DNA from: Coptis chinensis
Lineage: Eukaryota; Streptophyta; Magnoliopsida; Ranunculales; Ranunculaceae
Reading direction: 5' to 3'
Assembly: GCA_015680905.1 (NCBI GenBank)
Contig: CM027385.1
Location: 26,728,501 to 26,792,500 of the forward strand
Length of the DNA: 64,000 nt
The notes under the pieces were generated by a model. That model was not told the DNA's origin and did no database searches. It saw only the letters and a program-made list of their open reading frames with translations. A program made the position numbers and the translations under genes. This document shows, piece after piece, positions 34,570 to 45,182 of the stretch (within the stretch, counting starts at the first letter, position 1; each line of letters opens with the position of its first letter).

Positions 34570-35269
34570 ATCACTAATGTTCATGTCCTTAACACCTTCA
34601 CCTATTTCCACTCTCCCTTGCTCGGACTGATTTTTTTGCAAAAAATCATTGCGGATGTCAGTGTTAGATATGCCTTTTGTTAAGTGATCCCCTGCTCTTC
34701 TCTCCAGTTCAGGCTGACTTCGATTAAGAAAGCAATCTAGGTGTTCAGAATCGGACAACTGCAGTCCAACACCTTCTTTGGGGTTGGGTTGGCTACCATT
34801 CAGTATGTCACTATTGCTATATGACGAGGACATTGACTGGAGATCAGCTACTTTGCATGGAGATCTCAGCTTCTCCACTATGGTAGTGTTAATGTCTTCC
34901 AAAGTGTCCTTAACACTTTTCTGGGCTTCAACATCATTTTCGTCTACGGTTTGAAAATAAACAAATTTTTAGTGACATTTATTACGTACAGTATCACCAC
35001 TTATATATCAAATTAAGCCTGTAAATGAAACAACATAAATCATACCCGTCCATTGATGGTCCCTCCAACAACACCAGCTTGGTCTGAATAAGGAATGGTG
35101 TTATCTAGAACAACATGTAACATCTATGTCTGGCCCCAACTAATATTAGCTTCATCTTCGGGCAAGTCACACAAACGACATAAAGGACTCGATAGAGACT
35201 CTTCTTCAGTGACATTAGCAATGGGGCTATCATCGGGAAGACTTTCCTCAAAAGTTTATGTCGCTTGCC

Positions 35270-35800
35270 CACGACTTTTACTCCTACGGCCTTCTTCTTC
35301 TTCGAGGGAAACTTCTTTGAAGGGGACACAACTTTTATAGCTTCTGCTTTCTTCTCAGAGGGGGAGATAGCTTTTACTCCTTCTGCCTTCTCCTTCGAGG
35401 GCGACTTCTTTGAAGAGGTCACAACCTTTACAGCTTCTGCTTTCTTCTTGGAGGGGGGGGACGACTTTTCCTCCTTCTACCTTCTCCTTCGAGGGCAACT
35501 TCTTTGAAGGGGGCACAACTTTGATAGCTTCTGCTTTCTTCTCATAGGGGGAGGGGATGACTTTTACTCCTTCTACCTTCTTCAAGGCTGACTTCTTCGA
35601 AGGGGGCACAACTTTTAGTGCTACTGCTTTCTTTTCGGTAGGGGGGACAACTTTTACTGCTTCAGTTTTCTTCTTAGAGGGGGGGACGACTTTTATTGCT
35701 TCTGCCTTCTTCTTTGAGGGGGAACGACTTTTACTGCTTCTACCTTCTTCTTTGAGGGGGGTACTACTTTCACTGCTTCTGAGTTCTTCTTCAAGGACGC
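35270..35800 (-). repeat. Coding minisatellite in gene A, about 39-45 bp units
   Basis: The minus strand encodes diverged repeats of the type KK-x-EA(I/V)KVVPPSKK, around ten units with several frameshifts. On the plus strand this appears as GGGGGNACAACTTTTAYTGCTTCTGC-like units. The product would be a basic, low-complexity linker between the DUF1985 and Ulp1 domains. Confidence 0.85.
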
Positions 35801-36097
35801 CTCAGCAATAGTTGGTTTTTTGTCTTTCTTAAGAGCACCTCTAGCTCTCTTAGAAGTCGGCTATTTTCCGAAGTCATCCTCACTACTATCCCCTATTTCA
35901 AAGTTTTCCTCACCACTATCCTGCCCAATGTCCCCTATTCCAATGGAACATTTTCTTTTCACAGAAGGCTCCACCATAATCTGGTCGAACCGAAGCTTTT
36001 GGCAGCTTTCAAAGAGGACATCCATGATTTTAAAGTTAAGTTTCTACTTTATTTCTCCCTTTTCTTCCTGTAAAAGAGCAATACAGTTACATATGAT

Positions 36098-36241
36098 CAA
36101 ATAAGAGTGAAGAGACATTCAATAGGAGTGAGAAGACAACAAATAGGAGGGAGACTAAATCAAATAAGAGTTACAACCCATCAAAGAAGAGTTAGACATA
36201 CAATCAGAGGTAGGCATCATAATATAAGAGTGACAAGACAT
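36098..36241. repeat. Tandem repeat of ~21 bp in a gene A intron
   Basis: There are about seven imperfect units of the form CAAATAAGAGTGANAAGACAT between the DUF1985 exon's 5' splice site and the next acceptor. Confidence 0.8.
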
Positions 36242-37165
36242 CGTGTACTACTGAGAACACTTTAAAACTGACCTCCAATGTAGCTCTAAGGGCGGGACGA
36301 GCTTTCACATCTTTTGGTACCTTCAACACATTCCTGAGAAACAGTTTCTTGTTGACCAACTTCGACTCCCATGTATTCCCCCTCGTGTTTTTCCAAGGGA
36401 ATTCTGACCACCCAAGAAACCATGGGAAGTTCTTATCATCCGCCCTTCGCAGGCCTAACTTGGGCAAGTGTAGGTAAATCTGAAGTGTAAAAGCCATAGC
36501 ACAACCACATTGCTTGCAAGATCAGTATGTATGACACTCACTCCTTTGTGTCCAACCGGGATCAGAAACGGTCCAAGCACATACAACCTATTCAGCCAAT
36601 AGACGACCTCTAGTAAGCTAGGGTATGCCTTGGCTTCCTTCCTTGCAGCCAAAATCTCCTGCAATTTAACCACACCTTTGAACATCTTCCGCATTTTCTC
36701 CAAGCAGGGGAAATACTTTTGGCGAAATTTGGATGGATCCAACTCATCCATTTCAAAATATTCTTCGGGAGGATAAGCTGTAGAGAGGCCCGCAAGTAGG
36801 GTGAGATCTGATTTTTTAAATGTCAAATATTCTCCTTTTAACCTGTAAGTCAACTTAGCGACCCTCCTTGAAAAAACAGACATAATGAGATTATCTTGCG
36901 TAACCATATCTTCTTCTATATCTAGCAGAAAACCAAATGGCGACTGCCTAAAATCTTCTACCTCCTCCTGACTGAAATCTAAGAACAGCGACTGCAGACT
37001 TTTTGTACAACTGCGTGTTGTTATCTTTACATTGATCTTTGGCTTCGCATTTCTTTTACGTTACACAGTGTCACTGTTCTGGCCCCCCTTCGCCTTCCCA
37101 ATTGTTGACACCGCTTTGACCTTATTCTCTGTAATCCCCTTCCTCTCTGTAATCTTCTTCTTCAT

Positions 37166-38951
37166 CCTAAAAATATTGAAACAAGATTGCTTATATTATT
37201 TATCAGAAATAGCAAAAAGCCCAACTTAAAATGTTTTCTGACCCTAATATACTTTATTGGAAAAGCAAATTAGTGTCCCGGATAACTTATATAGAGTTTG
37301 CCAACAAACAGTTGTGTTCAACAAATAACTCAACAAACAACAAATAACTCAAATAACTCAACAAATAACTCTAATATAGTTTCATTTTCAGGCTTTACTG
37401 TTTGTTCAAGGAAACAATACAGATATGTGTTGACTACAATGTCTGCTCAAGGAAAAAATCAATTTAAATTCTAAAGCTTTAAACCATTTTTGAGGACAAA
37501 CAATATAGAGTAAACAATATATATATATATACATGGTTTAGACTATATCATCTTTGTCGAACAAATAAATAAAGAGTATGCAAGTAGACTATGCAAGTAG
37601 AGATAAAAATGGCCAGATAAAAAACATACCTTTTTGATAAATGGTACCCCTCCTCTTTAAATAGAACGGAAATTATTTGAGAATGGTCGGTCGTTATTTC
37701 GAATTCGAGTTTTGGTTTTGAGATTGGGTTGAGATTAGCTTTGAACAGAGATGAATCAGATGAGATATGATAGGTATGATAGATTAATAGACCGATCAAA
37801 ATATAATTTAAATATCGGCTTAAATATTCAAATATAAAAGTGGTTTAGATATTTCGTTCGGCTTATTTTTCCCCCAAAAAACATTCGTCACATGGTAAGT
37901 TGCATCCCATAATATTCCATCCCATTTAAAAAACTAATAGTTATTAATTTATTATATATATAATTAATTTATTCAATTATTATTGTATAACATATTATAT
38001 AAAATCATAAATTAATAATATAAAACTATAATAACAAAATAATAATAATAAATAACAAAAATATATATTTATACTAGTTTTTATAGTTGTTAAATGAATT
38101 ATTCAAAGCAAATAAAATTTTAATTAATATTCATTTTCCGATCGTATATTTATCCGATATCCGATTCAGATAGGATTTATAATCGCATCCGTCGGATTTG
38201 GATACCGGGATAAATTTTCGAATTCGGATTCAGATACAGGCATATCCGAATTCCAGTACCTCTCCGTTTGCACCCCTAACCAAGACAATCTACCACCACT
38301 ATACTGAATTTACTGTGTTTGATAGGAGCTATGGTGAAGACAAATTTTGTCACCATTTGCCAATGGAAAATTTATCATGGTAATCAAAGTGGCAATTGCA
38401 AATAGTTTGTGACAAATCTAGATTTGTTGTTGTTTGATTACATGATAACAAATAGTTTGTGGAAAATTTGTGTGTAGTTTGCATTGGCCACAGCTCCTAT
38501 CAAACACTACAAATGGACATGTTTCGAAACAACTTTATAGGACTGATCTTACTTGAATAACCTTTTTTATAGTACTATTTGAATAACATTTTTATAGTTT
38601 GAATTTAGCGTGATCTACATTTTCTATGCGGTTTCTATGTGTCTCGCTTAGGGAAACTTGAAAGAAGGGCTTTTGGAAAAATATCAAATTTATTTCGGAT
38701 CACAATATCCGATTATGATCCTTTTTTTTTATTTTTTATTTTTTTTTTCGGATGGAACAATTTTTGTTCTGAATTAGGAAATTTTGGAAAATCAGCAAAA
38801 ATCATAAATATTCGAATATAATTTGTGGTTAGGTTCATTATGTCTATGATTTAGTGACTATAAATGAAATTGGCATGTAATATATGTTTAAAATTCTGAA
38901 AATAATTAGATCGTATTTTGAAAACACATCCAATTCCTATCCAATTATTTT
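37166..38951. other. Upstream region of gene A
   Basis: It is non-coding and homologous to 61110-63367 upstream of gene B, apart from insertions unique to each. Short CAACAAATAACT repeats lie at 37318-37372. At 38150-38280 there is a fragment ending TTTGCACCCCTAACC, like the end of a hAT-type MITE and shared with the other copy. Nothing else recognisable. Confidence 0.65.
38315..38507. mobile_element. MITE with GTGTTTGATAGGAGCT inverted repeats
   Basis: The left end GTGTTTGATAGGAGCTATGG and right end CCACAGCTCCTATCAAACAC are inverted repeats with one mismatch over 20 bases. The paralogous site near 62890 lacks it (empty site). A 3-bp ACT duplication is possible (38312-38314 and 38506-38508), with ambiguous ends. 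Superfamily not assigned. Confidence 0.85.
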
Positions 38952-39006
38952 GGGGGGCGGTATTGACACCCATAAAATGGGACTAGCACCCCCCTACTAA
39001 CTAAAA

Positions 39007-39081
39007 TGCATCAAGACACTATATAACATCAAAAAGGGGTGCTAGTCCTATTTTATAGATGTTATATAGTGTCTTGATGCA
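39007..39081. repeat. Perfect 24-bp inverted repeat
   Basis: The left arm 39007-39030 starts TGCATCAAGACACTATATAA. Its exact reverse complement is 39058-39081. The 27-base loop carries another GGGGTGCTAGTCC terminal-type motif. It can form a hairpin. Confidence 0.95.
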
Positions 39082-39120
39082 GCTAATTTAGTGTCTTGAA
39101 CAACTTATTTGGTGACCTAT

Positions 39121-40395
39121 TGATAGGGTTATATACTAAAAGCATTACTTTTGTATTAACTCTAATTCTTTATATTTTGAATGAGAATCATATGGGCAAA
39201 TGTTATGCATATTATATATGTTATTAGTTATATTCATGCATCTAATTCTTTATGTTGTACATGATACGGTGTGTGGTGACACACAGAAGATCATATCATC
39301 AGTACCTTATAAAGTATAAGTAAACGTTCACAACCTAGATGGATTTGGACAAACCATTGGTACGGTTGTAGTATAATCTGGTATTAGTTTATCTTGATTA
39401 CATGATTACACTAGTACACTTTGTGTGTATTGAACAGGATCAAGTGAGGTTGTTTCTCTTTATACTGACTATATAAGAGAACAAACACCTCTGTTATTAT
39501 GGATGTTTGTCCTCTTAATCCGGATATAATAACGGGCACTTACGTGCATTGTACATTGCTTTAAATCATCAATGAGTGAGATTTATTTGTGAATCAACAA
39601 ACTCGATTGATTGGGTAATGACATTGTATGTAAGGTGCATTGTTGATTATTGAAGGAATCCGTGACCCGCAAGAAGTCGGGTTGATGATGTCCCCTTGAG
39701 GAGCTCACAAGGATTGTCATGTAAACCCTACAGGTGGATTTAATCCGATATGACAATGAGGTTGAGTGGTACTACTCAAGGACATAAGAAGTTGATTAAT
39801 GTAGTTGTCAGTAACTTGACTTAATCAACAGGCATTCGATATCTTAAACACGGGGAGATCAACAAGCATATAATATGGAGCCCATAAACGCGTAACCGTA
39901 ATTTGGGATTAGCGGTAGAAAGTGCAACAATGGCCTTTAGTGGAATAAGCCATTTGTTGACGGACTTGGGCTGTGTGTTCTGGGCGAACATGGGAATCCC
40001 AAGCCCGTCAAGAGGCCCAACCCTAATTTCTCCTCATGGTCCCTGTTATAGTCTATAAATAGAAACCTCTTTCTCTGGCCATTTTTTACACATGAAAAAC
40101 TCAGGTTTTGCTCAAGAAAAGATAGATCCAAAATTGGTTCTAACTTTGAGAGTGATAGAGACCAAGAGAGAAAGAAGAGGGTGGTAGATCCTTGCCCACA
40201 CAACGTCCATTCCATTGATAGGAATACAACAGAAGATCAAAAGGTTGTTGATTTTGTAGATCTTGGATTCTCAGAGTTATCTTAGCCGATCTAAAGGTAT
40301 GAATTTCAAACCAAAATCGTGAGAACCCCTTATTCCGCTGCGCATGGGTTGTCGCGATTCGTAAATCATTCGGTGCAACCATAACGGTTCCTACA
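39121..40395 (+). mobile_element. Solo LTR of a different family (possibly Copia)
   Basis: It begins TGATAGGGTT and ends GGTTCCTACA, with perfect 5-bp target duplication CCTAT at 39116-39120 and 40396-40400. A TATA-like CTATAAATAG near 40052 sets the orientation as plus. The family call is tentative because no internal region is present. Confidence 0.82.
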
Positions 40396-40452
40396 CCTAT
40401 ATCATCCAGAGGGGTGCTAGTCCTATTTTATGGGGTGCCAATACTGCCGCCG

Positions 40453-40770
40453 ATTATTTTTGGGAAAAATCGGATATAAAATTTTTGATAATCAAAATAC
40501 AAATATCCTTGTCAAATTCGGCAAAATATCGAATTGGATTTCAGAAAAAACACAGATTATTGGAAATAACTGGAACCATTCTAAATAAATTATTCATACT
40601 TGTGATCCACCTGAGAAAATTAGATCTTCAAGAATAAATTATGAGAAAACTCCTTTACCACAAAGTTGTTCCAGACACGATACAAGTTGTTTGAGGCACG
40701 ATACAAGTTTTGAACGACACTATATAAGAATACTGAGAAAAGACTCTCTCTATTGCTCTGAGAAAATATC
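40453..40770. other. Edge of transposon copy A
   Basis: Homology to the gene B upstream region stops at about 40575 (GAAATAACTGGAA), matching the stop at about 63367 on the other copy. This is the likely outer end of the transposon. I see no inverted repeat partner on the left. An ACACTATATAA motif lies at about 40721. Confidence 0.45.
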
Positions 40771-41720
40771 ATTTACCACAAATACCTGTTACTGGTAACT
40801 TCTGAAGAATACATGTCAGTGGTAACTTCTGAAGAGTACCTGTCACAGGTATTTCTGGGAAAGGATACTTCAATCAGAATGACTATATACCCTGTTAACC
40901 ATCCTGAAGAAATATCCTCTCCCACAGATACCTGTTACTAGTAACTTCTGAAGAGTACCTTTTACTAGTAACTTCTGAAGAGTACCTATCACAGGTATTT
41001 CTGGGAAAGGATACTTCAATCAGGATGACTATATACCTTGTTAACCATCCTGAGGAAATATCCTCTCCCACAAATACCTGTTACTGGTAACTTCTGAATA
41101 ATACATGTCACTGGTAACTTCTGAAGAGTACCTGTCACAGTTATTTCTGGGAAAGGATATTTCATTCACAATGACTATATACCCTGTTAACCATCCTGAA
41201 GAAATATCCCCTCCCACAAATACTTCTTACTGGTAACTTTTGAAGAGTACCTTTTACTAGTAACTTCTGAGGAGTACCTTTTACTAGTAACTTCTGAAGT
41301 GTACCTGTCACAGGTATTTCTAGGAAAGGATACTTCACTCAGGATGACTATATACCCTGTTAACCACCCTAAGGAAATATCCTCTCCCACAAATACCTGT
41401 TACTAGTAACTTCTGAAAAATACATGTCACTGGTAACTTCTGAAGAGTACCTGTCATAGTATTTCTGGGAAAGGATATTTCATTCACAATGACTATATAC
41501 CATGTTAACCATCCTAAAGAAATATCCTCTCCCACAAATACCTGTTACTGGTAACTTCTGAAGAATACTTGTTACAAGTAACTTCTGAATAATACATTTT
41601 ACTAGTAACTTTTGAAGAGTACTTGTCACAGGTACTTCTGTTAAAGGATTTTCAGCAAGGATGGCTATATACCCTGTTAGCCATTCTGACAAAATATCAT
41701 TTACCACAAATACCTGTAAC
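40771..41720. repeat. Hierarchical minisatellite, ~146-bp unit built from ~27-bp subunits
   Basis: Six GRCTATATACC anchors lie at about 40881, 41027, 41173, 41346, 41491 and 41663. The spacings are 146, 146, 173, 145 and 172, so two units hold one extra ~27-bp subunit. The subunit is about TACTGGTAACTTCTGAAGAG. The 146-bp period is not a multiple of three, so long open frames across it are not credible as one protein. Confidence 0.93.
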
Positions 41721-42034
41721 TGGCTACCTGAAGAATACCTTGGCTACCTTTTTTATCACCAAGGGTTCAGGCTACTCCTCTTGTAGTGTCCAGTATAATG
41801 TCTTCTTTAACCTTTATAATGTCTCACACAGCCATCTTAAATTATAGGGAAACTTGTCTAGTAGTTGCGAAAATAAATAAATAAATGTTAAGAACAATCT
41901 AATATGACAGAGTGACTACCCTTGCTTGTTTACCCTAATCTTAGTCTTCATTACTGTCCTCATCTTCCTCACTATCGGATTCAACACTACTTTTCACCTT
42001 CGGCACCCACCTAGCTTATTCTTTTGTGTGCCCC

Positions 42035-43541
42035 TGATAATAGTAAAAATATAGTTTTACCTACGAACAAGCGATTAAACTCAAACGTAAATAAAACTAG
42101 AACTATTTTATGCTTGGTTATCAAAGTTTTCTACACTCTCGATGTTATTGTACTAAGTGGAGTAGAAGATTTGTTCCACTCCTAGTTCTTTAGAATTAGC
42201 GTTGACTACGATTATCAGTCTATCCAAGGTCAATGAGAGTAACACAATAATTATACTAACAAGATACGATAATTCAACTACGGAATACTAAATTGATACT
42301 ATGATAAGGAACTAGGGAGGATTGAGTCCACCTTAATTCGACTTAATTTACTAACGAAGAATCGTTGTAATCTGAATTGAAATGCTTTCGCATAACAATT
42401 GGGTCTTCCTAATCCCTAGTTGTTCATGGTAATCTTTACCAACTAACAACTAGTATGTGAAACAATCAAACCCATTCTCATGGTGAACTAATTGTTTTCT
42501 AGAATAGAATGGATATTACGAACTATTATACGCTAATCGAAATCAAGCTTCATTAAGGCTTCTTCAACCCCCTCTAATGGAGGTTTTAGCCTAGAATCAT
42601 TATGCTATCATTTCTCAAACAAGAACTCATAGAGCAACCCATTATTGAATAAATGATTAACTTATAAATCTAATTTGAACAATAATAATAACGATTTCAA
42701 TTGAATTAAAACAAGATTTAAAACTAAATTAGCACTAAGATTATGAATACTAATTATCAATGGAGACAAACTAATTATGAATTTAAGACAACTAAATCTA
42801 AATAAGAATTGAATCAATAATCTAAATTGAATGAAGAACTACTATTTATTGTAAAACTAAAATCTGATTCCAAGTAATAATTTACTTGTTTTAACTAATT
42901 AATTGAATGTAAAACTACTAGATCAAAATATTATTAGCTAATGGCTACTAAAAAACTAGATGCTTAAGAGCTAAGTCTTGTCTCTTGAAATGGAGGAGAC
43001 AAGATCCACTTTTTCATGCACGAGCTGAGGAGCCATCTTTTGGGCCGGAAAATCGAGCCCAAAGCCCAATTTCTTTAGTCCACATAGGCCTTTCCAGTTG
43101 GATTTGACTTCAATAGATATTTCATCCACTTCTACTCCTCTAATTGGATCAAGGCTTAAACCATTGGAAACCTCTTTCCAAGTCGGTCCTTTTGACATAA
43201 TGTAGGCCCAATTCCGAGGTCTGAGTCCAAAGATATGGCCTTCAGAAGTTCTACTGACTTTTGTGCGATGTTTCTGCCCGCGTTGACTTTGACTTTTCAG
43301 CTTTAAACCGAGTTTTAAAAAGGCTTTTTCTCCTTGAATCTTGGCCTTTAATCACAAAACTTCTTAGCAATCAACCTTTGCTCCTTTATCTCACAAAAGT
43401 GACACATTTCTACATATAATCGACTCCAATGCCTGGAATACATAAAAACACATAATCAGCATTAACTCTTATTTATTACTCGCATAATTGGTCTAAAAGT
43501 ATTATTGTTAGGGGTTAAACTACAGTTTTGGGCTCTTATCA
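42035..43541 (-). mobile_element. Solo LTR S3 (Athila family, minus)
   Basis: In plus coordinates it starts TGATAATAG and ends GGGCTCTTATCA, with perfect target duplication GCCCC at 42030-42034 and 43542-43546. It splits the acidic linker exon of gene B. Confidence 0.95.
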
Positions 43542-43887
43542 GCCCCCCTATGATACCCACCCTAGGAGGAGGACTATCGTACGTAATATCTTCATCACTC
43601 TCGTCATCACTAGCTTCAGTTGCAGCCGTCTTCTTTTCTGGCTCAGACTTAATATCACTGACAAAGTCATTTAGACCACTACCATGACTAATACCGGCCT
43701 TCTTTTGTTCAGTATCAGGAGTACCTTCACTACCAACTATTTTATTCTCTGCCTAAGAATCAATAGGACTATCCTCATGACCATCCTTATAGCTTACTTC
43801 CTTGGCAGAGGCAGTCTGAGCACTAGCTTGCGGAGCAGCTTTCTTCTTTTCTACGTCAGACTCACATTTACTGACAGACTCACTTTC

Positions 43888-45168
43888 CTAAAACCAAAAT
43901 GATAACTTAAAGCATCTCAAGTACACTAGTACAATACAATATTTAACAATTAATAGACAACAACTTACTTCACTATCAACTTCATCAGCAATATCCTCAG
44001 CATATAACATGGCAGCCAATGAGGGTTTAGTACCTGTGCCAGGTTCAAAACCCACCATATTATCCTGAAGAAGGCCAACATCATTTTGACCAACAGACAT
44101 GTCAACATCCTCATCAGTAACAGGTTGAAGAAGCACAACATCATCCGAACCCATCAATCTAGTACGCCTCAACTGAGTGCCAACACGGGTAACATGCAAC
44201 TTTTTCCTTCTAGATATAGGTTCCTTCTTTAAAGGGTCTTCGCCACCCTCTATGACCTCTTTCCCGCTAGTCACTATGACCTCTCTCCCGCCAGTCGCAA
44301 GACATTCTTTCTTGGCAAAGGCAGTCTAAGCTCTAGCTTGCGAAGCAGCTTTCTTCTTTTCTACTTCAGACTCAGTTTTATAGACAGACTCACTTTCCTG
44401 AAACTAAAATGATAACTTAAAGCATCTATACAGTCTCCTATTATGCAACTCAAGTACACTAGTACAATATAATATTTAACAATTAATAGGCAACAACTTA
44501 CTTCACTATCAACTTCATTAGCAATATCCTCAGCATATGACATGGCAGCCAATGAGGGTTCAGTACCTGTGCCAGGTTCAAAACCCACCATTTTATCCTG
44601 AACAAGGCCAACATCATTCTAACCAACAGACATGTCAACATCCTCATTAGTAACTGGTTGAAGAAGCACAGCATCATCCGAACCCATCAATCTACTGCTC
44701 CTCCTCAACTGAGTGCCAACATGGGTAACTTGCAACTTTTTCCTTCTAGATATAGGTTCCTTCTTCAAAGGGTCTTGGTCACCCTCTATGACCTCTTTCC
44801 CACTAGTCGCTATGAGCTCTCTCCCGCCAGTTGCAAGCATGCTTTCTTGGCAGAGGTAGTCTGAGCACTAGCTTGTGGAGCAACTTTCTTTTTTCTACGT
44901 CAGACTCAATTTCACTGACAGACTCACTTTCCTGAAACCAAAATGATAACTTAAAGCATATATACAGTCTCCTATTATGCAACTCAAGTACACAAGTACA
45001 ATACAATATTTAACAATTAATAGACAACAACTTACTTTACTATCAACTTCATCAGTATCTATAGCTTTACCAGGTTCAACTTCCACAACATTATCCTCAA
45101 CATATGACATGGCACCCAACTCTGGTTCAGTAGCTATGCCAAATTCAAAACCCAACACCTTATCCTCA
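43888..45168 (-). repeat. Tandemly duplicated exon-intron module of gene B, ~535-bp period
   Basis: Modules encode EVIEGDQDPLKK, HVTRVGTQLRR, RLMGSDDVVLLQP and DEDVDMSVGQNDVGL. They are repeated at about 44274-43888, 44840-44361 and 47264-46755 (continuing at 45168-44895 beyond LINE L1). Each module includes the same intron, with 5' splice site GAA/GTAAGTTGTTG and acceptor TTTGGTTTCAG/GAAAG. Confidence 0.85.
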
Positions 45169-45182
45169 GAAAATGACGTGTC

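Larger units (their letters stand above)
34570..37165 (-). pseudogene. Gene A, 5' part: DUF1985 domain and Lys/Val/Pro repeat region
   Basis: The minus-strand gene starts at ATG 37163-37165 (MKKKITERK). The first exon reads ITTRSCTKSLQSLF and SPFGFLLD, then the DUF1985-type block FKKSDLTLLAGLSTAYPPEEY and LNRLYVLGPFLIP. DUF1985 proteins are plant transposon-associated and usually carry a C-terminal Ulp1 domain, as here. A TAA interrupts at about 37063. A deletion after HTDLASN removes a segment kept in gene B (FPWGYLVYEG). The exon ends near 36277 at a GAG/GTCAGT splice site. The next begins after TTTTACAG (about 36068). The following exon is lysine-rich and runs through 34902-34570 into the E2 insertion point. 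Confidence 0.8.
38952..40452. mobile_element. Mutator-like MITE, enlarged by a nested solo LTR
   Basis: Left end GGGGGGCGGTATTGACACCC and right end GGGGTGCCAATACTGCCGCC are near-inverted repeats. They are flanked by ATTATTTT at 38944-38951 and 40453-40460, an 8-9-bp duplication typical of Mutator-like insertions. Without the nested LTR it is about 220 bp. A related copy lies at 63578-63742. It contains a perfect 24-bp inverted repeat. Confidence 0.78.

Noticed and set aside
38150-38280. Complete hAT MITE ending TTTGCACCCCTAACC
   Set aside because: Only one end is visible and the same fragment is in both transposon copies. No partner end or duplication was found.
16300-40580. Terminal inverted repeats of transposon copy A
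   Set aside because: The inverted form of the right edge (TTCCAGTTATTTCC) was not found in 16300-16860. The element may lack long inverted repeats, or the edge is misplaced.
41187-41707. Series of similar minus-strand peptides (SEVTSKRYSS type) as a repeat protein gene
   Set aside because: The 146-bp period shifts the frame at each unit, so no continuous protein is possible.
40771-41720. CRISPR-like array
   Set aside because: Units are contiguous diverged tandem repeats without unique spacers, in plant repeat DNA.
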